Assembly (NCBI GenBank): GCA_009377635.1
Contig: WHTR01000029.1
Coordinates: forward strand, 1-34,437
Direction: 5' to 3'
Origin: Chloroflexota bacterium
GTDB lineage: Bacteria > Chloroflexota > UBA6077 > SHYK01
Length of the DNA stretch: 34,437 nucleotides
The position numbers and the translations under genes are program-made. This document shows, one piece after another, positions 23,447 through 30,253 of this stretch (the stretch's first letter is position 1; every line of letters starts with the position of its first letter). The notes under the pieces are model-generated. The model ran no database searches and had not been told where the DNA came from. It saw only the letters and a program-made list of their open reading frames with translations.

Positions 23447-23913
23447 ATGCTGACGAAAGAAGAAAATACGCTGCTTTGCTCCGTGGGCGCTGAAACACCG
23501 GCGGGCCAGCTCCTGCGTCGCTGCTGCCTCGCTGGGACATTGTTGGGCGCGAGGACTGGGTACGCCGCATTGAGCTGCACCCGCCGCTCGATTGCAATTG
23601 GCTCCAACCGATGGAAAATGCCGTCGATCCGGAGCACCTCTACTGGCTGCACGGCTGCACCGGGGGGGCGCCCAGCACGCAGGACGAATACAGCGACTTC
23701 GAGTTGTTCGAATACGGAATCTACAAGTACCACTACGGCGAGGGGCGGGTCGAGGTGCACCCCCTCGTGTTTCCGAACATCCTCCGCGGACCGGGCAACG
23801 TCGCGCACTTCCGCATTCCGGTAGATGACACCCACACCGGTATTCTGTATGTGATCTACAACCCCACGCCGGACGGCGGACCGGGCCATCAAACTGAGGT
23901 GCCATATGTGTAC
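23447..23913 (+). pseudogene. Rieske oxygenase gene with its [2Fe-2S] domain deleted
   Basis: ATG 23447, preceded by GGAGG, opens MLTKEENTLLCSVGAETPAG and QLLRR, the standard N-terminus of phthalate-dioxygenase-type subunits. At about 23515-23525 the sequence jumps, in another frame, to LPRWDIVGREDWVRRIELH and PPLDCNWLQPMENAVDPEHL, which begins the catalytic domain with its Asp-x2-His-x4-His iron site (DPEHLYWLH). The whole Rieske cluster domain, roughly 130-150 residues by comparison with the copies at 3477 and 25552, is missing. The catalytic part continues through IPVDDTHTGILYV to about 23913 and then merges with the next oxygenase gene. It cannot make a working oxygenase. Confidence 0.75.
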
Positions 23914-23944
23914 ATCGGCGCCATCACTCGGCGGTCAGGGGGAC

Positions 23945-25123
23945 GTGATCAACCCACTGTGGACCGTACACAACTCGGCGTACTCGGCCACTGCGTTCGC
24001 GCTCGAGCGCGAGCGTATCCTGCGCCGCGTGTGGACCTTTGTCTGCCATAGCAGCGAGCTGCCGGAGGTCGGCAGCTTCCTGACGCGCCAGGTTGCCGGC
24101 GATCCGATCGTGCTCGTCCGCACCGGCGCGGAGACCATCCGGGCATTCCACAACGTCTGCCGCCACCGCGGGAGCCTCGTAGTCTCCGAGCCATCGGGCA
24201 CCGGCAAGGGCTTTCGTTGCCCGTACCACCACTGGGCGTATTCAATGGAAGGCGAGCTGCTCGCCCTCCCAGGCGAAGACGCCTATGCGGGTTCTGGTTT
24301 TGTGAAGTCGCAGACTGGTCTGGTGCCGCTGCGGGTCGATCTCGCCTGCGGACTCGTGTTCGTCTGCCTCGATCCAGACGCTCCGCCGCTACACGACTAC
24401 CTGGGGTCCGACCTGCTCGCCGTACTGGAGGCGCCACTCGGAGAGGCAAGCTACGAGATATTCCACTATGACTCCTGGCTGCTGAAGGCGAACTGGAAGC
24501 TCTTCGCAGAGAACGGACGCGATGGCTACCACGTCCCCTTCGTTCACCACACGTTTCTCGGCAAGGCGAGCCCGCCGCAGCCGTACCGGCTTTTTCCGAC
24601 CGGTCACGCCGTCCAGCACGTCACCTGGGCACACGATGCAGTCGACGAGGAGACATGGCGACAGACGACCCGGTTCCCCCTGCCCGGATTTCAGCCCGGC
24701 GATGGTTGGATCGTCAACATCTTCCCGGACGTCGTGGTGATGGCCCGCACGAGCGTGGTGGAGATCCTCTCGCAGGTCCCGCTGACGCACGAAGAGACGC
24801 TCTACGAAGTGCGGGTGCTTGGACTGAAGGGCGACTCCGAGGAGGCGCGCGTGTGTCGCCGCCTGGCGTTCCAAACCTGGCTCCAGACCCAACAGCCCGA
24901 GGACAAGCAGGCAATGGAGAACCAGCAGTGGGGGCTCGTCTCACAGAGCGTGCGCACCAGTATCATCGCGCGCGGCGTGGACGCGACCACCGGCATCCGA
25001 GGCGACGACAACCGGCTGCGTCAGTTCTGGCAGGTCTGGCGCTCCATGCTGGGCACGGACCGCAACGCTGTGCCGGAGGGAGGCTCCCAATCCGCGACGT
25101 GGCCGGGCGAGTCGCGCTTGTAA
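23945..25123 (+). CDS. Rieske aromatic-ring-hydroxylating oxygenase, alpha subunit
   Basis: A 392-residue alpha subunit of a different Rieske subgroup from those at 3477 and 25552. The cluster ligands are C72-x-H74 (NVCRHRGSL) and C92-x2-H95 (CPYHHWAYS). The mononuclear iron site is D193-x2-H196-x4-H201 in DGYHVPFVHH. The N-terminal FALERERILRRVWTFVCHSS is typical. The frame extends to 23906, but that part overlaps the preceding relic. GTG 23945, with GGGGGAC just before it, is a better start. The last 10-15 codons overlap an SDR fragment in another frame and may be a novel tail produced by a rearrangement. No beta subunit or reductase is seen. Confidence 0.85.
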   Translation: MINPLWTVHNSAYSATAFALERERILRRVWTFVCHSSELPEVGSFLTRQVAGDPIVLVRTGAETIRAFHNVCRHRGSLVVSEPSGTGKGFRCPYHHWAYSMEGELLALPGEDAYAGSGFVKSQTGLVPLRVDLACGLVFVCLDPDAPPLHDYLGSDLLAVLEAPLGEASYEIFHYDSWLLKANWKLFAENGRDGYHVPFVHHTFLGKASPPQPYRLFPTGHAVQHVTWAHDAVDEETWRQTTRFPLPGFQPGDGWIVNIFPDVVVMARTSVVEILSQVPLTHEETLYEVRVLGLKGDSEEARVCRRLAFQTWLQTQQPEDKQAMENQQWGLVSQSVRTSIIARGVDATTGIRGDDNRLRQFWQVWRSMLGTDRNAVPEGGSQSATWPGESRL

Positions 25124-25200
25124 CGGGTGCGCCCGGGGGCATCGGCCAGGCCTTCTGCCGCCGACTGGCGGCCGATGGCGCGAATGTCGTGGTCCACCCG
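25099..25200 (+). pseudogene. N-terminal fragment of an SDR gene
   Basis: Starting at about GTG 25099, the frame reads VAGRVALVTGAPGGIGQAFC then RRLAADGANVVV, the first strand, glycine loop (TGxxxGIG) and first helix of a classical SDR. After about 32 residues the homology stops and the sequence passes into a UbiD fragment. The piece overlaps the end of the Rieske gene in a different frame. A matching SDR C-terminal piece lies at 28881-28955. Confidence 0.7.
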
Positions 25201-25201
25201 C

Positions 25202-25531
25202 CTACTATTTCTGATTTGGAATGAGCTGGAGCGTGCTGGCGTCCCGGACGTGCGTGGCGTCTGGTACCACGAAGCCGGCCAGCGGTTCTGGCTGGTGATT
25301 TCCATCAAGCAGCGCTACGACGGTCACGCCAAGCAGGCGCTGGGCATCGCTGCCTCCTGCACCAATAGCGCCTATATGGGCCGCTAGCGCAAGGGCCGCA
25401 ACTCCAAGGCGCTCGTAAACGCATGCCGGCCTTACAGCTGGCTCGACCGCTTCCCGCGCGTCGCGGAGGCCAGTCCAGATCTCCAGGCCGCCGTGCGCCG
25501 GAAGTTCGGCGATATCCTGGCAGACGAACGG
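25202..25531 (+). pseudogene. C-terminal remnant of a UbiD-family decarboxylase with an internal deletion
   Basis: The frame reads WNELERAGVPDVRGVWYHEA and ISIKQRYDGHAKQALGIAA, matching VWEALERTALPGIRGVWDH and ISLEQQFAGHAKMALLTA of the intact UbiD at 20385. After AYMGR comes TAG (25385-25387), and in the same frame the tail KALVNACRPYSWLDRFP matches LIDACKPWDWREQFG. About 75 residues between these blocks, including the VDDDIDPSNL region, are missing. The piece is joined at its left to an SDR fragment and at its right runs into the ribosome-binding site of the next Rieske gene. Confidence 0.75.
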
Positions 25532-25551
25532 GACAACAGAGAGGAGGAACA

Positions 25552-26898
25552 ATGGTCTCTACGCGCGAGAACGAGCTGCTGACGCAGACCGATCCGGGCA
25601 CACCCGGGGGTAAGCTGCTTCGCTGCTACTGGCAGCCGGTCGCACTGAGCGAGGAGCTCCCGGCAGAGGGCGCGCCCCTTCCCGTCCGTATCATGGGCGA
25701 GGATCTGGTCCTCTTTCGCAATGAGTCCGGTGACCCTGGACTACTCGGCCTCCATTGCGCCCACCGCGGCGCGGACCTCAGCTACGGCCGCCTCGAGAAT
25801 GGCGGACTCCGCTGCATTTATCACGGCTGGCTCTATGACGTACACGGCACCTGCCTGGAGCAGCCTGGCGAGCCCAGCAATAGCTGGGCCCATTCGGGTG
25901 GCCGTGACTCGATGCAATCCTCAACCCTGGAGGCCCAGACCGCGGAACGGAGCAGGCCCTTCCACGAGCGCATCCACCACACCTCCTACCCGTGTCAGGA
26001 GGTGGGCGGGCTCGTTCTCGCGTTTATGGGGACGGGCGACCCGCCGCTGCTGCCCGACTACGAGTTCCTCACTGCGCCGGACAGTCACCAATGGGTGACG
26101 AAGACCCACCAGGAGTGCAACTACCTGCAGGGGAACGAGGGCAACATCGACCCGGTGCACCTCTCGTTCTTGCACCGGATCTTCACTCCCGAGAGCGATG
26201 CCGCCTTCACCGCGAACGACACCTGTCCGACTCTCGAGACCGAGGAGACCGACTTTGGCGTGCGCATCTACGCCGTACGCAAGGTCGGCGTCGATCGCCA
26301 GTACGTTCGCGTCACGAACTTTATGATGCCGAACCTCGCAGCGGTTCCGGGCGGGCGCAATGGCTACAACGCCAACTGGCACGTCCCCATCGACGACACA
26401 CACCACTGGCGGTACGACGTCCGGCTGACGCTGGGGCGCCCGTTGAATCCCGAGGAGATCCTGCGGGGCCGAGCGGAGACCGATCCGCCCTACCACATGA
26501 TCCGAACCAAGGCGAATCGGTACCTGCAGGACCGTGAGGAGATGAAGACCAAGACCTTTCTGGGGATGGGACACGCCTTCCAAGCGCACGACAAGTGCGC
26601 GATCGAGGGCCCCGGCCCGATTCAAGACCGCACACAGGAACGCCTCGGCTACACCGACCGAGGGATCGTCGCGGCCCGAAAAATGCTTCTGCAGGCGCTG
26701 CGCGACGTGCAGGAGGGGCGCGATCCACCGCATGTCCTGCGCGAATCCCCTGCGGTACCTAGCCTGGTGGTCCGCGCACAGATCATCCCCGCCGGCACGG
26801 GCTGGCGACGCTTCTGGGAGCGTGAGGACGCGTCACTCGACCCCAGGTGCTCCAGCGATCGCTCGACGATGGGGCAAATCGCCTCCTGCACGGCATGA
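25552..26898 (+). CDS. Rieske [2Fe-2S] aromatic ring oxygenase, phthalate 4,5-dioxygenase-like, second intact copy
   Basis: A 448-residue paralogue of the minus-strand gene at 3477. The cluster ligands are C69-x-H71 (CAHRGADLS) and C88-x2-H91 (CIYHGW). The iron site is D200-x2-H203-x4-H208 in NIDPVHLSFLH. Relative to the other copy it carries an insert of about 25 residues after LEQPGEP (108-136). The last 15-20 residues (CSSDRSTMGQIASCTA) do not resemble the family and may be readthrough into foreign sequence after a lost stop. The open frame reaches 25423, but GAGGAGG precedes ATG 25552. The intact N-terminus MVSTRENELLTQTDPGTPGG supports that start. No reductase is linked. Confidence 0.92.
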   Translation: MVSTRENELLTQTDPGTPGGKLLRCYWQPVALSEELPAEGAPLPVRIMGEDLVLFRNESGDPGLLGLHCAHRGADLSYGRLENGGLRCIYHGWLYDVHGTCLEQPGEPSNSWAHSGGRDSMQSSTLEAQTAERSRPFHERIHHTSYPCQEVGGLVLAFMGTGDPPLLPDYEFLTAPDSHQWVTKTHQECNYLQGNEGNIDPVHLSFLHRIFTPESDAAFTANDTCPTLETEETDFGVRIYAVRKVGVDRQYVRVTNFMMPNLAAVPGGRNGYNANWHVPIDDTHHWRYDVRLTLGRPLNPEEILRGRAETDPPYHMIRTKANRYLQDREEMKTKTFLGMGHAFQAHDKCAIEGPGPIQDRTQERLGYTDRGIVAARKMLLQALRDVQEGRDPPHVLRESPAVPSLVVRAQIIPAGTGWRRFWEREDASLDPRCSSDRSTMGQIASCTA

Positions 26899-26937
26899 TT
26901 TTGCGTCGGGATGTGCGGGATGCCGCTGAAGTTCGGC

Positions 26938-27480
26938 CTAGACTGGTATCTGAGCTCCGGATGCGCTGGTAGCCGCTCCCAGGGCGCCTTCCGGCGCGCC
27001 ATCAAGGCCGTAGAGCCGTTGCGGGTTCGTCGATAGGATCTTCGCCCGTACCCGCAGCGACACGTCCTCGCGCTCCATGATGGTCCTCCCGATGTTGTCT
27101 TCGCGTGAGAAGTCGCTATGCGGGAAGTCGGACGCGACGACAAGTCCATCCTCCCCGATATCGTGCACGATGTGGTTGATGTTCTCGTCCGCCTCGCAGG
27201 CCACGTACACGCGGCCCTCGCGGAAGTAGTCCGCCGGATCCTTCCGCGCGGCGCCGCTGCGCCGGAGCTGGTGCATCACATACGGTACCCACTGTGAACC
27301 CACTTCAAGGAAGGCGAACTTGAGATTCGGGATGGCCTCGAGGACGCCGGACTTCATCACGCTGTGGAACGCGATCAGCACCGGCAGCGTGGCACTCGTG
27401 AAGCTGGCCGACTGATCCCAGGAATTGAAGACGTTGGTGATCCCCGGGCTACCCCAGCCAAAATGCGAGCACACCGGCAT
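26938..27480 (-). pseudogene. C-terminal half of an amidohydrolase-2 gene, inverted copy
   Basis: The 180-codon frame (MPVCSHFGWGSPGITNV onward) corresponds to residues 201-377 of the intact enzyme at 27699, at about three-quarters identity by eye, on the opposite strand. It keeps the His of PVCSHFGWG and the Asp of ASDFPHSDF. It lacks the first 200 residues, including the N-terminal D-x-H metal pair and half the barrel, so it should be inactive. Upstream of the ATG at 27478-27480 the homology ends abruptly and an in-frame TGA follows. It ends head to head with the intact copy. Confidence 0.8.
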
Positions 27481-27698
27481 TCAGAGCATCAAGTATAGTA
27501 TCCGCTTCTCGCGGTGATCGGTGGCGAGAAGGAGGGTGATCCAATAGCGAGTATGATCGCCGGTGGAGTATGCTGAAAGTCACGCTCGACGCGGTCGAGC
27601 GCAAGGGCCAGGCGCTCCAAATTGATGAAGCTCGTGAGCCTCGAGAGATGGAATGTGCACGAGTGGGAGCTGAGGTAGCCGGCGAAAGGAGCCGAGCC

Positions 27699-28832
27699 AT
27701 GCGAGTTATCGATGCGGATGGCCACGTCGAGGAGTCACACGCCACGTTCAGTTTTCTGGAGGAGGAGTATCATCCCAGACGCCCGATCGTCGTCGAGATC
27801 GAGAAGGACACAGTGTACGCGCCGTACACGGCATCGTGGCTGATCGACGGGAAGATCTATCCGAACATCATGGGCAAGGGCGGTGGCCGGCTCGGAACTC
27901 CCACGGCGATGGACCGCGCCAAGACCAAGCCATTCTCCATTCCAGCGCAGGAGATGACCGATCTCGGCGCTCGACTGAGGGACCTGGACAAGGCAAGTAT
28001 CGACCAACAGGTTGTGTATCCGACGTTGTTCCTCATGACGACGACGGACGACGTCCGCTTCGAAGCGGCGCTTCTGCGCAGCTACAACAGCTTCATGGCG
28101 GGTGCCTGCGCCACGTCCGGTGGGCGGGTGAAATTCGCAGCCCTCGTCCCCATCCGGGCTGTCCAGGCGTCGATCGACGAGCTGCGGCGTGTCCGTAGCC
28201 TGGGCGCGGTCGCCGTCATGTTGCACGGCGTGGCATGGGAGAAGACCCTCGGCGACACGTCACTATGGCCATTCTACGAGGAGGCCGCCAGCCTCGATAT
28301 CCCGGTCTGCACCCACTTCGGTTGGGGAAGTCCGGGGATCCGCGACGTCTTCGACTCCAGGGATCGTTCGGCAAGCTTCACCGCCGCGACGCTGCCCGTA
28401 TTGATCGCTTTCCATAGCATCATGGGATCCGGCGTGATGGAAGCGATCCCGAATCTTCGCGTCGCCTTCCTGGAGACCGGGGCCCAGTGGATGCCGTGGG
28501 TCATTCATCAGCTCCGCCGCAGCGGTGCCGCGCGGAAAGACCCGGCGGACTATTTCCGTGAGGGGCGGGCATACGTAGCCTGCGAGGCCGATGAGGACAT
28601 CAACCACCTGGTCGCCGAGATCGGTGAGGATGGCCTCGTGGTGGCCTCGGACTACCCCCACGGCGATTTCTCCCGCGAGGATAACATCCGGACCGCGATC
28701 ATGGCTCGTGAGGATGTGCCACTGCGCCTCCGTGAGAAGATTCTCTCCGCGAACCCCCAGCACCTGTATGGCCTCGGGGAGGAGTCAGCGCCAACCGGGG
28801 TTGGCGTGGTCGCGGCTGCTTCCAGCACGTAG
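27699..28832 (+). CDS. Amidohydrolase family 2 metal-dependent enzyme
   Basis: A 377-residue TIM-barrel hydrolase/decarboxylase. Metal and catalytic positions are D7-G-H9 (IDADGHVEES), H206 (PVCTHFGWG), E259 (FLETGAQW) and D318 (ASDYPHGDF). The open frame begins at 27570, but AAGGAG lies 7 bases before ATG 27699 and the family motif starts there (MRVIDADGH), so I chose it. A TATGAT at 27552-27557 may be a -10 box. The half copy at 26938 is its close relative. The substrate is unknown. Family members include gamma-resorcylate and aminocarboxymuconate semialdehyde decarboxylases, which would suit an aromatic degradation locus. Confidence 0.9.
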   Translation: MRVIDADGHVEESHATFSFLEEEYHPRRPIVVEIEKDTVYAPYTASWLIDGKIYPNIMGKGGGRLGTPTAMDRAKTKPFSIPAQEMTDLGARLRDLDKASIDQQVVYPTLFLMTTTDDVRFEAALLRSYNSFMAGACATSGGRVKFAALVPIRAVQASIDELRRVRSLGAVAVMLHGVAWEKTLGDTSLWPFYEEAASLDIPVCTHFGWGSPGIRDVFDSRDRSASFTAATLPVLIAFHSIMGSGVMEAIPNLRVAFLETGAQWMPWVIHQLRRSGAARKDPADYFREGRAYVACEADEDINHLVAEIGEDGLVVASDYPHGDFSREDNIRTAIMAREDVPLRLREKILSANPQHLYGLGEESAPTGVGVVAAASST

Positions 28833-28880
28833 GAGGCGACAAGGCACGCTGCCCAATGACGTGGAGAAGGCGCGGGAGTG

Positions 28881-28955
28881 TTGGCCAGGTTAGATGAGCG
28901 GGTCATCGTCACCGGCCAGACGCTCGCCGTCGACGGCGGCGGCGTCGTCAGCTAA
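28881..28955 (+). pseudogene. C-terminal fragment of an SDR gene
   Basis: Twenty-four codons ending at TAA read DERVIVTGQTLAVDGGGVVS, the standard last strand and loop of a classical SDR (ITGQ-x3-VDGG). Sequence before it is not recognisable as SDR in any frame. It lies 49 bases after the amidohydrolase gene. Together with the N-terminal piece at 25099 it could be the two ends of one SDR gene whose middle was lost or displaced, but they may also come from different genes. Confidence 0.65.
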
Positions 28956-29052
28956 CCCAATCGGCTTGCATCGCGGATCCTGGTTTGCGAACGACTATCC
29001 AGACGAGAGATTCACCTCCGAGCGTTTGCAGGGGATCTCCTCGTGAGGAGGG

Positions 29053-29538
29053 TTACGAGCGTTGCTCCAACGCATAGAGTCTTGCCGGATTCGCCCATAG
29101 AACCTTCTCTACCACGCTCGCGTCGAGCGCGCCCTCGTTCCGGAAAACCGTGATCGCGTCCACTTCAGTCGACGGATCGAAATGGCCGTAGTCAGTGCCG
29201 ATGACGATGTTCTCGTCGCCGGCGTACTTCGTGACGTACGGCAGATCGTCGTCGGTCTGGCGGGTCACGTAGATCCGGTACTCCTGGAAAACATGCTCCG
29301 GAAACTCCCGCCCCTGCGACTGATAGCGCCCGCGCGCCTCGTGCACGATCCAGGGAACCCACTGCGCGCTCGCCTCGATGAAGGCCCAGCGCAGCTTGGG
29401 GAACGCCTGCGGAATCTCGCTCATGATCAGCGAGTGGCAGGAGACCACGGTCGGCGCCCGAAAAAGCCCAAATGTTGATCCTGGGTCGTGCGGATTGCGG
29501 AGCACGTCGACAATGCCCGGGTTGCCGTTCGCGATGTG
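29053..29538 (-). pseudogene. C-terminal half of another amidohydrolase-2 gene, inverted
   Basis: On the minus strand, 161 codons read HIANGNPGIVDVL, TVVSCHSLIMSEIPQAFP, WAFIEASAQWVPWIV, IVIGTDYGHFD and VLWANPARLYAL, ending at 29053. This is the second half of an amidohydrolase-2 enzyme, from the barrel His through the catalytic Asp to the final helix. It is a different subtype from the copies at 26938 and 27699. The N-terminal half is absent on this strand. The homology begins exactly where a plus-strand binding-protein fragment begins (29537). A short ORF could start at a GTG at 29505, but the product would lack the N-terminal metal site. Confidence 0.8.
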
Positions 29539-29752
29539 GGCCCAGGAGTATGTCGGCCTGGGACCCTACAGGGTCGAGCGATGGGAGCCAGGCTCGGCGA
29601 TTGAAGCCGTCGCGTTTGAGCAGCATGCCGTTGGCCGATCGAAGATCGATCGGGTGCGGGTCGTGTTCATCGATGGCGCCAACGCCATACTGGCCAGCTT
29701 GCTCACGGGCCATGTCCGCTACTCTGCCGACTTCGCGATCTTCTACGAGGAG
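29537..29752 (+). pseudogene. Internal fragment of a family 5 substrate-binding protein
   Basis: The frame reads WAQEYVGLGPYRVERWEPGS and, further on, RSKIDRVRVVFIDGANAILA. It aligns with WGREFVGTGPFKVKELERGS and RPQIDQIEVRFIADETTLVA of the intact binding protein at 30254. The piece spans about 72 residues from the middle of the first lobe. Its left edge coincides with the edge of the inverted amidohydrolase half, and its right edge runs in frame into an amidohydrolase N-terminus. There is no signal peptide and no end of its own. Confidence 0.75.
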
Positions 29753-29950
29753 CGGATCATCGATGCCGACGGCCACATCCACGAGCGAGACGAAGACCTC
29801 TACGCGTACCTCGACCCGAAATATGGCGACGCGGTACGGAAGCACTACTTCTTCCCCAGCCTGGATGGCTGGCAGCGGGGCGCGCTCTCCCGAAACGCGC
29901 TCGGGGAGCCGGTCAGGCGCCAGGGTGACCGACCGTTGCAACCCGACGAT
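29753..29950 (+). pseudogene. N-terminal fragment of an amidohydrolase-2 gene
   Basis: In frame with the preceding binding-protein piece, the sequence continues RIIDADGHIHERDEDLYAYL, then KYGDAVRKHYFF. This is the first 50-60 residues of an amidohydrolase-2 enzyme including the D-x-H metal pair. The usual start codon is replaced by GAG, although a GAGGAG resembling the ribosome-binding site of intact copies lies just before. Homology fades before the palindromic repeat that begins at 29981. It could be the missing front half of the inverted fragment at 29053, but that is not proven. Confidence 0.7.
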
Positions 29951-29980
29951 GTACTAGCGGCACGGCCGAAAACGCCTTCT

Positions 29981-30095
29981 GTCATCCAGAGCGAAGCGAA
30001 GGATCTCCCCTTAAGCGTAAGTTGGCGGTCACGAGAGATCCTTCGTCGCTGCGCTCCTCAGGATGACGGGGCTTTGCGGCCGGGGTTCTAGGACG
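29981..30095. repeat. Palindromic REP/MITE-like dispersed element (copy 2, complete)
   Basis: The left arm GTCATCCAGAGCGAAGCGAA at 29981 continues into GGATCTC (to 30007). The right arm, 30035-30067, is its imperfect reverse complement (GAGATCCTTCG to AGGATGAC), with a central spacer of about 27 bases. The right part, from 30039 to 30095, repeats bases 1-57 of the window with one mismatch. The element could fold as a long hairpin in RNA and may act as a terminator or processing site. It sits between the amidohydrolase fragment and the intact binding-protein gene. Confidence 0.8.
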
Positions 30096-30253
30096 TGGTC
30101 GAGTTTCGTGGCCGACCGGCTCTCGTGCCAGGGTCGTATCCCCCGGGCGCGGACCGGAAACTCGACACGGCTATTCGGTCTGGCGGAGCGCGACGAGCGA
30201 GGTATATGATGCACCCGCGGACCCTCGTCAAAGGACGCGCGCGGAGGTGGGTG

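Noticed and set aside
29037-29050. Perfect palindrome CTCCTCGTGAGGAG between an SDR fragment and an inverted amidohydrolase fragment
   Set aside because: Too short to call a terminator or operator without a T-run or a second copy.
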